Shown here piece after piece: positions 23,562-35,301 of a DNA stretch of 64,000 nt. The first letter of the stretch is position 1; every line of letters begins with the position of its first letter. Source of the DNA: Leuctra nigra (lineage: Eukaryota; Arthropoda; Insecta; Plecoptera; Leuctridae); the NCBI GenBank assembly GCA_934045905.1, contig OW203769.1, positions 20,243,705 to 20,307,704 on the forward strand, written 5' to 3'. The translations under genes and the position numbers were made by a program. The notes under the pieces are model-generated. The model ran no database searches and was not told where the DNA came from. It saw only the letters and a list, made by a program, of their open reading frames with translations.

Positions 23562-26421
23562 TTAATAGGGAGTCCTTCTATTAGATAAGAACTCATCGAT
23601 CGAGTAGAATGAGTTGTCTAGTAGAAAAGTTTTAACTTTCGACTTGAAGTGAGTGTCGTCCTTGATGTCTTTGATCTTCCCTGGGAGTGCATTGTACAGC
23701 CTCCTGCCATTCTGCAAAACGCCGACAGACGAAATTCTGAGTCGGCAGAATTCGTGCCGCAGTTTAGAGGCTTGTCTTGTGCGATGGGGAAGGAGCTCGC
23801 CGTCGGAGAAGAGATGCAGATTGTTCCTTGTGAAGACGCACATCGCCAGAATGTAAAGGGAGGGGAGCGGTAGGATGTTAAATACTTTGAATCTTGGCCG
23901 GCACGATTGCCGCTGAGGGTGAAGCTGGATTTCCGAGTGTTGGTGGTAGGGCATACAGCGAATAATTCTTTTCTGGGCTTTGAAAACTCTGCTACTATCA
24001 GTAGATAACCCCCAGAAAATAATGCCATACGACAGGAGAGACTGCGCCTGAGCAAAGTAGACAGTCTTCAAGGTATTGAGGTTGCATTGACGGGACAGGG
24101 ACTTAATTGCGAATCTGACTCTAGCAAGTTTACACACCAGACTACAAATGTGCGCCTTCCAATTAAGATTATGATCGATCAAGAATTTAGTATGTGTTAG
24201 TTAAATGTTTCGAGGTTGACACTACCACGAGGGGAGAAAGCCATGACGTTTGTCTTCTCTTCGTTGAGCTTCAATTTGTTGGGGCAGAACCAGTTGGCTA
24301 GGTCCTTGATGGTTGATGTTAACTCCTTGTCGAGATCAGTAGAATTAGACATCTCAACTATGGCGCTAGTGTCGTCCGCGTACTGGATAGTGCTACGGAT
24401 AGGGCATATCGTAGTGATGCTTGGTGCTAGGTCATTGACCAGTATAGAAAACAGGAGTGGTCCCAGGATAGAACCCTGCGGTACCCCACAGGTCATAGTT
24501 TGCCAGCACGATATCCCAAATTCACCTAGCTTAACACGCTGATAACGGTTGGACAAGTATGATTCAAACCAAGCCCCAGTAACTCCCGACACGCCATAGT
24601 GCTTCATCTTTTGCAGGAGTAGTCCATGGTCCAAAGTATCGAACGCTTTAGACATATCGCAGAAGATAGCTCCAACTTTATTCTTCTTCTCCAGGGCAGC
24701 TGTTATCTTATTTACTAGTTGAAATATAGCCGATGACGTGCTGAATCCTGCTCTGAAGCCATGTTGGTCCTTGGATAGAGAACCGTGTTTGTCCAGATGA
24801 TCAGATAGATGCCGATGCATGATTCTTTCGATTATTTTAGAGAATGATGTGAGTAGCGAAATCGGGCGATAGTTGGCTTTTAAGGTTTTGTCACCCTTCT
24901 TATGAATAGGTTTAACTACTGCCCTCTTCAACTTATCAGGAAATACACCAGTCTGGAATGAACAGTTTAGTATATGGGCTAGTGGAATTGATAACCAGGG
25001 TCCACATTTACGAAGAAGAAACATAGGGACCTCGTCCCACCCTGCCGAGTGTTTAGGTTTGAAGCTTCTAAGGATATCAAGAACATGGGTTTCTGTGACC
25101 AAGGGGGGCCCAAGCACAGACACCGTCTCCGGTATTGCGCTTCTCAGTAGACGCATGCATTCTTCAGTTGAGTCAACAGAAAAGTCTATTGTATCCGCAC
25201 CCACCGAAAGAAAATAATTATTAAGATGATTTGCCACTTCATTAGGTCTAGAGAGCACATTCTCGCCTTCCAGAAGAGTGATAGGCGTTGGTGGTCTCAT
25301 ATTACCATTTGTCAAAGTTTTGACTAGTTTCCAGGTCGCAGCGCTCTTGTTACCAGCATTGTCAATAATCTTGGAGTGGTAATTTCTCTTAGCGCTGGTT
25401 ATTTCTGTCCTAAGCTCCTTCTTCAACTGTATGAGTAGAGATTTGTCTACAGTTCCCCATTTCACAAGATGACTCAACCTTCTCTTCCGTTCACAGGCTT
25501 CTTTAATTGCAGGCGTGACCCAACCCTTCGTTCTAGCTCGATGGTTCTTGCTCGACTTGAGCTTCTTGGGGAAGTGTTTCTCGAAGAGAAGAATGAAATT
25601 ACGAAGAAATGAGTCGAATTTATTATCAACAGTTCCTTCTTGGAAGACATTCGTCCAGTCCGCAGTCCCCAAATCGGCAATGAAGTCTTGGATCGCTTCG
25701 TCATGGAAACGCCTCTTCATACTAGTCACTTGAGGAGGATTTTGAGCGATGTGCATTGTATCATTGACGATGGTGAAGGAAGCCAGTTGTCCCATGTGGT
25801 CAGATAGACAAGGATCAATGTTTTTGAGGAAGTCAACTGACTCAGAATTTGAAACAATAACATCCAGGGTAGACTGGTAACTACCATGGACCCTTGTCGC
25901 ACCAAAATCTAAAATTCGGCAGTCATAGGCCTCAAGAACGTTCTCAATCAAATACCTCATCTCTGGCCGTTGAAGATTAAAGTTCCAGTCCCCACATAGC
26001 AGTAGACGCTTACCTGGGCTGCAGGCTTTGTCCAAGGCACTGTCCAACATAGCGAGGAAACAGTTTACATTCCCGGAGTCCGGGGGTCGGTAAATCGCAA
26101 TAATGAGAACAGGTGTTTCATCTAAAATTTTGATAGCGCAGGCTTCGAAGACACCTTCAACACACACAATGTCATATACCTCAAAAGAGAGATGAGCTTC
26201 ACTCCGCACGTAAATGCCAACCCCTCCTCCTCTCTTCACATCTCTTGAGTAGTGGGAAGCCAAAATAAAATCATTGATAACAATAGAATCTTCTTGACCG
26301 CGGCCTAGCCAAGTCTCAGTCAAACAGAGAATGTCAACCTTAGTAGTCAAAGAGTCAACAAATAATTCCAGCTCTTCAGTTTTGTTTTCCAGACTGCGAA
26401 TATTTAAGTGGAAAAGATTAA
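23562..26421 (-). pseudogene. LINE ORF2: endonuclease-reverse transcriptase, frameshifted
   Basis: The frame is open upstream of 26350 (FHLNIRSLENKTEELELF, the first endonuclease motif) and overlaps the ORF1 stop, so the start codon is uncertain. Numbering from 26350, the APE-type endonuclease has TETW near 11-14, GGGVGIYVRS at 41-50, GDWNFNL at 120-126 and SDH at 183-185. The reverse transcriptase follows, with YRPISLL, DMSKAFDTLDH, GVPQGSILGPLLFS and YADD at about 657-660. The frame stops at 24197. The C-terminal part (IDHNLNWKAHICS onward) continues in another frame from 24182 to 23562. The strands that normally link these two parts are missing, so a small deletion with a frameshift has disabled the copy. 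Confidence 0.9.
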
Positions 26422-27486
26422 TTACGTTACTGAGGAAGGCTTCGCACGCTGTTGAAAAAATTTTTTGATAGCGACGCCCGCAGGCCAGAACTCAGGATCA
26501 CTAAGCGTTTTGAGCAGCGTCGAACACAGTCCTACTTTAAAGGAGCTGTAGTCTCCCCTGGCGTTTAGCTTTTCACATGTTATGGATTCTGAAGCAGACG
26601 TGTCACACTTCAAATCCGTCAATTTGCTTTTAATGTACGATAAGATGTCGTCATTCTTGACGTTCTTGTCCAGTCGCCACACATGAAGAAAATTCATTCT
26701 CAGCGCCACCGTAAGACTGTTTGATCCCTCCGAAGACGAAGCTGTACCCAAAGTGAATGGTTGCCGACGTCTTCTCTTGGTCCTGACTTCTTTGAATTCA
26801 TCATCCACTTCCGCCACCGGAACATCAATTGGGTCAAACAAGGATGTTATTGTTGATGTTGGTGAGGTAGTAGCTTGACCCCGATCAGCTGTTTCCTTAT
26901 CAGTTCTCATTCCACAGGCCGCCTCATACTTGTTGACCCGGTCTGCGACTTTAGGAGAGAGTGGTGGTAGGGGTGGAAGGGGTGGAAGGGGTAGATGGTA
27001 GCCTCCCCCCTTACTCGCCTCGGGTGACTTGGTAGACACTACCGCCTTGCTAGCTCGTGCTGCCACTGCCTGCCTGTAGCTGTTTGACGTACTATTAAGG
27101 TAAACAGCGGGCAACGCCCCCTTCAAACTTTCAACATTGAATTTTGTAGTTAAATAGTCAATCTTATCCTTCAATAGACCATTAATTACGCCTTGTGCGT
27201 CCAGTCTCTTGTCCTTCTCATCAATTATTGCTTTAAGAAGCACAGAAGTAATAAGATCATCATCACCAACCTGGTCAGGAGATTGCTTCTTCTCGGCGAT
27301 TACTAGGCCCACGGAGTCGCACAACTCTATTAGAGCAACTATTGCACAATTTAACCTTTCAGACAGCTCTTCCTTCTTTCCCTCCTTGCTGAGGCCTGCC
27401 TTTTCAAGTACTTTCTGAAGATCTTTCACTTTGAAATCGTCGATTTTTTGGAGCAGTTTTTTCCCGTGACTGGCCTCGTCGGCCAT
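26422..27486 (-). CDS. LINE ORF1 protein, intact frame
   Basis: 354 residues from ATG at 27486 to TAA at 26422. Residues about 16-50 form a SAP-like motif (FKVKDLQKVLEKAGLSKEGK), as in the other LINE. A proline-rich linker (LPLPPLPPLPPLSPK) lies at about 168-183, a KRRRRQ basic patch at about 238, and the C-terminal about 90 residues (MNFLHVWRLDKNV, then SSFKVGLCSTLLKTLSDPEFWP) resemble the RRM-like nucleic-acid-binding end of insect LINE ORF1 proteins. I see no zinc knuckle. The stop overlaps the start region of ORF2. Family knowledge suggests an RNA-chaperone role in the ribonucleoprotein; that is inference. Confidence 0.8.
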   Translation of the reverse strand: MADEASHGKKLLQKIDDFKVKDLQKVLEKAGLSKEGKKEELSERLNCAIVALIELCDSVGLVIAEKKQSPDQVGDDDLITSVLLKAIIDEKDKRLDAQGVINGLLKDKIDYLTTKFNVESLKGALPAVYLNSTSNSYRQAVAARASKAVVSTKSPEASKGGGYHLPLPPLPPLPPLSPKVADRVNKYEAACGMRTDKETADRGQATTSPTSTITSLFDPIDVPVAEVDDEFKEVRTKRRRRQPFTLGTASSSEGSNSLTVALRMNFLHVWRLDKNVKNDDILSYIKSKLTDLKCDTSASESITCEKLNARGDYSSFKVGLCSTLLKTLSDPEFWPAGVAIKKFFQQRAKPSSVT

Positions 27487-27491
27487 CTTGG

Positions 27492-27839
27492 TATTTTGAA
27501 ACGAGTGTGAAAATGTTGGAAGAAGGACAGATATATCTTGGCTGGAGCAGATGCAATGTGCGCGAACACGTCTTCGTTAAACAATGTTTCAAGTGCCAAT
27601 GTTTTGGTCACTTCGCTCATGACTGTGAAGGACTAGATGTGTGTAGATACTGTGCCGGGAACCACAGGGGAGATACTTGCATTTCTGACTATCTAGTATG
27701 CTACAATTGTACTAAACACAACGAAAAGTACAACTACAATAATGACATGTCTTTGGACACGGACCATGCGGCAGGTTCAAGCAAATGTCACGTGTTCGAC
27801 AGAGTGAAAAATAATCAGAGGAATAAAGTGAAAAAATAG
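27492..27839 (+). pseudogene. LINE ORF1, C-terminal part with zinc knuckles
   Basis: This continues the ORF1 broken at 23281. The frame is open from about 27492 (YFETSVKMLEEGQIYLGWSR) to TAG at 27837-27839. CFKCQCFGHFAHDC is a CX2CX4HX4C knuckle and CRYCAGNHRGDTC a CX2CX3HX4C knuckle, with a third partial one at CYNC. Gag-like knuckles bind element RNA. The ORF2 ATG lies 3 nt beyond the stop. Confidence 0.85.
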
Positions 27840-27842
27840 CAG

Positions 27843-28430
27843 ATGTGGAATGTGTCAGGAGGCATATTTTATGCCAATGCGCAAGGACTAGGTCAGAAGA
27901 AAGATGAAATACTGGAAGTAATAGCTCAACTGAAGCCTGCATTATTGTGTTTCAGTGAAACTCATATTACTGAAGGATTTATGGACAGCGAATTAAAGAT
28001 TGATGATTATAAAATAGAAAAATGTTTAGCCCAGAGCTCCCACACAGGTGGAGTAATTATATATGTTAGAAATAGTATCAAATATAAAGTTGTTATCAAT
28101 TATAAGATAGACAAAAATATGTGGCTATTATGTATTAAAGCTAAACTAGGCACCAAGGAGTTGTATTTAGCTGTGGTGTACCACTCACCCAATGCATCTC
28201 ATGCCATATTCTTAGACTATATTGAGAGTTGGTTTGAGGAACTGACTTTATATAAAGGCAATGTTATTATCACTGGAGATTTTAATATTGATTTGAGTAA
28301 ACAGTCTACATACAGTGATAGACTGACCAATATAATTCTTGAGTCTGGTATGATACAAACAGTTACAGAAGGTACTCGTGTGACTGCTAATAGTAATACA
28401 TTGATAGATTTAGTTATAACTAATGTTGTA
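27843..28430 (+). pseudogene. LINE ORF2, endonuclease part, interrupted
   Basis: ATG at 27843, 3 nt after ORF1. The protein shows the APE-type endonuclease order: ANAQGLGQKKDEI, CFSETHI, GGVIIYVRNS, VVYHSPN, GDFNIDL, then TLIDLVITNVV. The true sequence ends near 28423-28430 where a palindrome begins; residues after VITNVV up to the stop at 28476 are foreign. The rest of the enzyme (SDHKTL) is at 33019 onward. The endonuclease would nick the target to prime reverse transcription. Confidence 0.85.
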
Positions 28431-29155
28431 CAAAAACAAAAACTTGTAAAAAAAACTGCCAAGCACCTTCCCACTTAAAACAATTGAGATCTAAAAGAAG
28501 GGCCAAGCAATAATATATTGTTTAAACATTTTCGCACTTAAAATTCGTGAAATCATTTCGCCCAGTTACTGCCGCCAAGCACAACACTAAAAACCTAATG
28601 TTGTGTCCAAATTTGAAGAATACAATCTAAGTGAACCATCATTGTAAATTTAACAAAATTATAAAAATTAAAAACGACTTCAAAATAAATTTAAAATTGA
28701 AATTAAAAAAATTAAAAATAAAGCTAGGCGCATTGTGTCAAGAAGAAGGCAACATAAGAAAGAAGATGACGATAAAGGAGCCGAAGAAAGACAGAAAGTA
28801 GGAAGAAGATAGAGGAAGTCTACAATATAGTCGGTGCAAATTCAATGCGCCAAGCTTTATTTTTAATTTTTTTAATTTCAATTTTAAATTTATTTTGAAG
28901 TCGTTTTTAATTTTTATAATTTTGTTAAATTTACAATAATGGTTCACTTAGATTGTATTCTTCAAATTTGGACACAACATTAGGTTTTTAGTGTTGTGCT
29001 TGGCGGCAGTAACTGGGCGAAATGATTTCACGAATTTTAAGTGCGAAAATGTTTAAACAATATATTATTGCTTGGCCCTTCTTTTAGATCTCAATTGTTT
29101 TAAGTGGGAAGGTGCTTGGCAGTTTTTTTTACAAGTTTTTGTTTTTGTACAACAT
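28423..29155. mobile_element. Large near-perfect palindrome inserted in LINE ORF2
   Basis: The left arm is about 28423-28735 and the right arm about 28843-29155, each about 313 nt. They are almost exact inverse complements from ATGTTGTACAAAAACAAAAA inward to AAGCT(A/T)GGCGCATTG. The loop is about 107 nt (28736-28842). There are no ORFs of note. A piece of the arm also occurs at 11078-11113, so it belongs to a dispersed family. It could form a very stable hairpin; transcription would give a long double-stranded RNA. Confidence 0.9.
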
Positions 29156-30330
29156 GTCATATGGGGTATAAGTTTATAGCAGCTTTCACTGATCATTAAG
29201 TGTTACCTATCATTACAGTTAACGCCAACAACGTCACTTCTTGTCTAAAGTTTTCTGTTTTTATTTCAATAGTTCCGAAGTTAGTATAACGAAAGGGTCC
29301 ATTTCTTTTGGTTGAATTTGAATTATATCAAATTATAATTTGTTAAAAGTTCACAGCTTTGAGTCATGTGAATAACGTAAATTGTAGGTGTATTGTTCCG
29401 GTGTAAACCGGAATTTGTGCGTTCATCTCGTAAAACGCGTATTTGTCGCCACTAGGTAAACTGAAAGGTACACGAAAGATGATTGCAAATGCGTTTCCTC
29501 ATTTTTAAATTCTCCCATGTTCACTCTTTTATGTCAAAGTTCCGAAGTATAAACTCAATTGGTAAAGCGTGCAGGCTTACAGATGTTTACAACACATTTT
29601 AAATAAAATCCAGATGGTTTTTGGAAGGCAATGTAACTTAAAAGGAACTTAGTTAAGATTAACTAGCTGAGCCACCTGGTGTTTATAGTGCTGGTGGGAA
29701 GGAGTATGACGGGTGATGAAATTTACGCTACCCGCCTTACTCGCCTATGTACACGGATAGCATGGGCCGGCCTAAACCTGGCATCTCCACCTCTCTGCCT
29801 CTCCCTGTCAGGTCAACTTAATGTTTACATTTGTTTGTTCATGGCAAATACGATCGATGTCCATTTAGTATTGTTGTCTTCTTCTATAGGTACTTGTAAA
29901 CAGTTATCGAGCTTGCATTTTAATTAGTCCACTGATCTTATTTAGTGATTATTATATTGTTTTGTGATGTTGCTGTGGAAGATAATATTTTCATATTTTC
30001 AAACCAGGAAACAACTTCGTGCTATTGCCTAGATACTTGAAGAATATTATTGTATTGCCGATGTAAACAAGCCAGACCACTTTCGTATATAACGTTCGCA
30101 TCAAAACCAATGTTTATTTTATTAGTGTCAGATTAGGAGGAACATCAGTTTCAGTTTCATTTATTTCCATTAAACAATGTCACTTGATGAGACTTTGACT
30201 CACAGTTTGGAAATAAATCATGACAATTTAAAAGCGTTTTATTATTCTAACTTTTTAACGTAAGCATTGTTGGATGATGAAATGAAATTAAAATCTCTCA
30301 TACCCACAGATTTCCATTAATTATCATGGA
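29156..30330. other. Foreign DNA inside LINE ORF2, unassigned part
   Basis: The position between the ORF2 halves shows that this stretch arrived with or after the break. AGCATGGGCCGGCCTA-ACCTGGCA at about 29758-29782 is shared with 38318-38345. No gene seen. Confidence 0.45.
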
Positions 30331-31078
30331 CCATTTAGTGTAGTTTCTTGTTTATTGTAACCGAGCTTCTAAGATTGACAGATTACAACATCTGAAATAA
30401 TGAAATAATTTTTACTAAGTTGTAAACACCTAATAAACCTAGTAATGGAGCCATTTTGTGTGGTTTCTTGTTTCGTATCTGAACCATCAAGATCGACAAA
30501 TTTGCATAATTAAAATAATTAAATTTATTTTAGAAACTTAAAGTTGTGATCACGTAATGGATGCACGTAATGGAGCCTTTTTGTGTGGTTTCTTGTTTCG
30601 TGTTGTTCTTGTTTCTTGTTGAGCCACCAATATTGACAAATTAACTCTATTTTAAATAATATATAAGTGTGACAAATGAAAAGTTGTAAACACGTAATAC
30701 ACTGAATATTAGTAATGGAGCCTTTACTGAATTTTACTATTTACTAAATTACCTGAATTTTACATAATTAAATAATTCGGATAAATTAAAAGCTGTGACA
30801 ACCTTATGCACCCAGTAATGGAGCATTTTTTGTGTGGTTTCTAGTTTAGTAACTGAGGCCACCAAGATTCTGTTGATTAGCATGACCACGAATTGTTTTA
30901 TTGCACAACTTTACGTACAACGTGTACATTGACAATCATTATTAGAGTCCAATGAGTATAATATTAAAAAGAGTTGCTAGGTAATCGTTGAATGTATTCG
31001 GATTAACATTTTGAATATATACACAAGAAGGTTAAACATTTTTTAAGTAAAGAAAAAGATGAAAAAATAAAACATTTG

Positions 31079-31152
31079 TTACGGGGATCGAACCCGGCAA
31101 CGCCGTGATCGAAGTCACTTGCCTCATGTGACCGAGCCAATTCGCCACACTG
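31079..31152 (-). repeat. tRNA-like segment, array copy 1
   Basis: Minus-strand A box TGGCTCGGTCA and B box GGTTCGATCCC are spaced as in a tRNA, with an anticodon-like hairpin (GTGA/TCAC). No good acceptor stem can be formed, so this is a SINE-type head or decayed tRNA, not a tRNA gene. Pol III promoter activity is possible. Confidence 0.6.
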
Positions 31153-32021
31153 AAATTAAACCTGTGTAGTATATCAAAGAAGAAAGGTAGAGCGTAAAAC
31201 GACGTGCGCAATTCCTGTTTCCCTGATATCTTCACTGTTCACGATGGCAACCGGCGTGCCGCGATGGCGATGTTTCTGTCTATTGATGATCTTCACAGCA
31301 TCCATTGGTAGTCTCATTTATTAAAAATGTACCAGAGCACCAGAGCATTAGTCTCTTAGAGTATTAGGAGCAAAGAGCACCTAATATACCTAGTAATGGA
31401 GCCTTTTTGTGTGGTTTATTGTTTCGTAACTGAGCCATCAAGATTGACAAATTAGCATAATTAAAATAATTAAATTAATTTTAGAACCTAATGCACGTAA
31501 TGGATGCACGTAATGGAGCCTTTTTGTCTGGTTTCTTGTTTCGTAATGTTCTTGTTTCTTGTTGAGTCACCAATATTGACAAATTAACTCTATTTTAAAT
31601 AATTAAATAAGTGTGACAAATGAAAAGTTGTAAACACCTAATACTCTGAATATTAGTTATGGAGCCTTCACTGAATTGTACTATTTACTTAATTAACTGT
31701 ATTTTACATAATTAAATAATTCGGATAAATTAAAAGCTGTGACAACCTTATGCACCCAGTAATGGAACCTTTTTTGTGTGGTTTCTAGTTTAGTAACTGA
31801 GCCACCAAGATTCTGTTGATTAGCATGACCACGAATTGTTTTATTGCACAACTTTACGTACAACGTGTACATTGACAATCATTACTAGAGTCCAATGAGT
31901 ATAATATTAAAAAGAGTAGCTATGTAATCGTTGAATGTATTCGGATTAACATTTTGAATATATACACAAGAAGGTTAAACATTTTTTAAGTAAATAAAAA
32001 GATAAAAAATAAAACGTTTGT

Positions 32022-32095
32022 TACGGGGATCGAACCCGGCAACGCCGTGATCGAAGTCACTTGCCTCATGTGACCGAGCCAATTCGCCACACTGA
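32022..32095 (-). repeat. tRNA-like segment, array copy 2
   Basis: Duplicate of 31079-31152 carried by the larger tandem duplication. A and B boxes are intact and the acceptor stem is again absent. Confidence 0.6.
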
Positions 32096-32329
32096 AATAT
32101 AAACCTGTGTAGTATATCAAAGAAGAAAGGTGGAGCGTAAAACGACGTGCGCAATTCCTGATTCCCTGATATCTTCAGTGTTCACGATGGCAACTGGCGT
32201 GCCGCGATTGCGATGTTTCGGTCTATTGATGATCTTCACAGCATCCCTGGACCTCTCATTTGAATATATATCCATGAAGGTATCATCGCTTATACAAATT
32301 AAAAAATAATATATGAAAAAAAAAGTTTT

Positions 32330-32402
32330 CCGGGATCGGGAATCGAACGTGTTATGCAGATGTCGAAGCCAGCTGCCTTCCTAACATGAGCTATCAGTCC
32401 GA
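32330..32402 (-). repeat. Third, diverged tRNA-like segment
   Basis: It contains GGGAATCGAAC (B-box complement) and the same downstream ATCAAAGAAGAAGGGCGGAA string as array copies 1 and 2, but the D and anticodon parts have diverged. It is likely an older member of the same family. Confidence 0.5.
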
Positions 32403-32449
32403 TGGGAATTAGAGCCGCTGTTTAGTGTATCAAAGAAGAAGGGCGGAAC

Positions 32450-32765
32450 GTAAATATTGATAATTTTCCCACTTCCGGTTTAAATTTATTGATTTTTCTT
32501 GAAGTGGAGTGTCTAGCAATACATTGTCTTTATTGTTGCCAAATTTCAAAACTCTCGATGGACCCGTTTGACTTTTAAAATATTTAAAATTTAAAATTGT
32601 AATAACTTCACTTCCGGTCAAAATGTTTCAGATTTTCTTTCAAAGGGCACTGCTATAAATATGACTCTATGTCTCTGCCAAATTTCAACTCTCTAGGACA
32701 AACCGTTCAACCTGTGGAGAGGGGCAAACAAATTGACCGTGCCTAACTAACTAACTAACTAACAT
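32450..32765 (+). repeat. Retroelement 3' fragment ending in (CTAA)n
   Basis: Two tandem related segments (each with ACTTCCGGT, then GCCAAATTTCAA and a GACCCGTT/GACAAACCGTT string) end in TAACTAACTAACTAACTAAC at 32744-32763. A conserved body with a microsatellite tail is what RTE-type LINE tails or their SINEs look like. No ORF. Confidence 0.5.
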
Positions 32766-33018
32766 GAAAGTCAATCCTTGCATGTTTGAGGCCCAAAATT
32801 CACCCCGAAGGGACGATCGCAGCACTTTGATATTTGGTTAGGTGTTGTCAGGTGGCTAAATATACCCGATAACCATGGTTTTCAACTTTCATTTCTAAAT
32901 GCTTGCATGCGTACTGACACCCCGAAATCGGGCCCGAAGCGCTTGCAGTATAAGTCTGGTAGTAGCTCGCACGTTGTATTAGAGCGGTGCTTGGCAGCGT
33001 CGAGCTAGCGCCCGACTA
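32766..33018. other. Right edge of the DNA inserted in LINE ORF2
   Basis: ORF2 homology resumes near 33019. The exact junction is not fixed and no target duplication matching 28410-28430 was found. Confidence 0.4.
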
Positions 33019-35301
33019 GATATAGATAAGCTAGCTGTAGATGTAAATTCAGAGCTCATGATCTCTGATCATAAGACGTTGGTAATAAATGTGTCGTCCT
33101 GTCGACGGAATGATGAATTAGAAGTAGCTAGTACTAAAAGAGTGAGGAGAAAGTTAGTAGACGAAGATTTCGAAGTCCTTAATGTAGAGCTTAATAAGAT
33201 TGAATGGGACTATGAAGAAGAAAATATCGACACATTAGCAAATAATTTTGTACATTGTTTAACTTCCAACATTAATACCATTGCTCCAGAAATGGAAATG
33301 GTAGAGAGGAAATGTAAAAGCAGTCCTTGGTTCAACCAAACGCTTAAAGACCTCCAGATGAAAAGAGATAGTCAATATATTAGGGCTCAATTCACTGGCA
33401 ACTTTGATGACTGGGAATGTTATAAGTTGTGTAGAAATAATTTTGTTGCTAGTTTGAGAGAAGAAAAGCGCAAATACTATGACAATAAGATTGATAGAAA
33501 TAAACATGACTCTAAACAGATGTGGAAAACTTTAAAATGTTTAGTAAGTAAACCTAAATTAGATCTGGATGACAAAATAGTGTTTGATGGTAATTTTAAC
33601 TCTGTTTACACTGCTGATAATTTTTACGACTATTTTGTAAAAAGTATTGAAGACATTGTCAATAGTATAGATGAGGCAAATCAAAACATAAACTACAGTG
33701 ATATTAAAGGCATTAACAAGAATTCATGTGAATTCCTATCTTTCAAGGCTATGTCAATGAAGCAACTTAAGGAAATTGTATGGGAGCTCAAAAACAAGAA
33801 AGGAACTGATGATGGTATATCAGCAGAAGTATTAAAAAAGACTTTTATTACAATTGGTGCCCCGTTGCTCAAAATTATCAATACATCATTGTTAACTGGC
33901 CAAGTGCCTAGTAATTGGAAAACAACTGTCATAATACCAATACCCAAAGTTGTTGGTACCAAATTAGCACATGAATGCAGACCAATAAATATGTTACCTA
34001 CATTCGAAAAGATCTTGGAAAAAGCTGTGTTTTTCCAAATTAGTGAATATTTTGAGATAAACAATCTATTATATGAGTATCAATCCGGATTTAGAAGTAC
34101 GTTTTCATGTGAAACAGCAATTCAGTTACTTATGCAAAGATGGAAGAATGATCTTGACAATAATAACTTAATAATAGCAATATTTATTGACTTTAAAAGG
34201 GCATTTGAAACCATTGACAGAAACATCTTGTTAAAAAAACTTAATGCGTATGGACTGGGAGGACAGGTGTTGGAATGGTTTACAAGTTATTTAACTGAAA
34301 GGAAACAAATAACTAAATTTAAAGAATTTGTTTCTAAAGAAAAAATTAATGATTATGGTGTTCCTCAGGGCTCTGTACTTGGCCCGTTGTTATTTATAAT
34401 CTACATAAATGATATATATTTAAGTACGGGTAGCTTATTTGTCAATGTTTTTGCTGACGACACGTTAGTGTCATTCTCAGGAGTGGACATTAAATCAATG
34501 TGTCAAGTTGTAAATAATGATCTCACTAAGTTGGAAGAGTGGCTCAGGGCAAATAAACTTAAGCTTAATACTAGTAAAACCAAATGTATGATACTATCAG
34601 GCAAAGGAAGCCGAATGTCGAAAGAAATTAATATTAATGATGATGTATGTTTGGAAATCATGAATACGAAGCTGGAGATTGTAAAGGAAATCAAGTATCT
34701 TGGAATTATCATTGATCATAACTTGACTCTTTCCAAACATGTTCAATATATATCACGTAAAATTAGACAAAAGGTTGGTTTTCTTGCAAGAATTGGATCG
34801 TTTTTATCACCATGGACTAGATTATTAGTATACAAGACAATTGTGTCTCCACATATTGATTATTGCTGTACGATGTTATGGGGAAGAAATGACGGAGATT
34901 TAACTAAGCTTCAGGTACTACAAAATAAAAGTATGAGGATAATATTAAGATGGAATAGATATAGTAAGATAACGGATATGTTGGACACTTTACAGTTGTT
35001 GACTGTAAGGCAGAGAGTAGCTGTAAGTGTATTAGTGTTTATTTATAAAATGATTAATGGGCTTATGCCCTCATATTTAAATAATATGATTGAGTTTGTT
35101 GGTAATAATCATCAGTACAGTACAAGAAACAGTTCCGTAAATTTATTTGTTGCATGAAGAAACAAAACAAGTAACCAAAAGACCTTGTTTTATTCTGGTT
35201 TTAGGTTGTACAATGAACTTCCGAAAAGTGTTAAAAATGAGAGCAGTCAAGTATTATTTAGAATTGAATGTATTAAGTTTGTAAAAGAAAAATTTCACTA
35301 G
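33019..35301 (+). pseudogene. LINE ORF2, reverse transcriptase part, one premature stop
   Basis: The frame is open from about 33019 (KLAVDVNSELMISDHKTL, the last endonuclease motif) to TGA at 35155. Within it are the motifs FIDFKRAFETIDR, GVPQGSVLGPLLF and FADD. Numbering from the ATG at 33058, FADD is at residues 465-468. The C-terminal domain continues in the same frame after the TGA (KTLFYSGFRLYNELPKSVKN) to TAG at 35299-35301. One nonsense change (TGA where CGA would read Arg) therefore truncates it. Together with the two insertions this copy is dead. Confidence 0.9.

Larger units (their letters stand above)
23281..27491 (-). mobile_element. Minus-strand non-LTR retrotransposon inserted in the plus-strand LINE
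   Basis: Minus-strand order is ORF1 (27486-26422), ORF2 with endonuclease and reverse transcriptase (about 26421-23562), and a 3' UTR of about 270 bp ending in (TAAA)n, seen on the plus strand as TTTATTTATTTATTTATT at 23290-23313. Both halves of the host ORF1 abut its ends. Almost no 5' UTR remains above the ORF1 ATG, so it is either 5'-truncated by a few bases or has a very short leader. I could not define a target duplication. Confidence 0.85.
30331..32260. repeat. Nested tandem array: two copies of about 890 bp
   Basis: Copy 1 is about 30426-31316 and copy 2 about 31377-32260, at an offset of about 945-950, alignable along their length. Inside each copy a degenerate unit of about 120-150 bp recurs: AATGGAGCCTTTTTGTGTGG, TTTCTTGTTTCGTAACTGAG, CCACCAAGATTGAC. 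The first decayed unit is near 30331. Each large copy ends with a minus-strand tRNA-like segment and a common GATGATCTTCACAGCATCC string. Confidence 0.85.
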
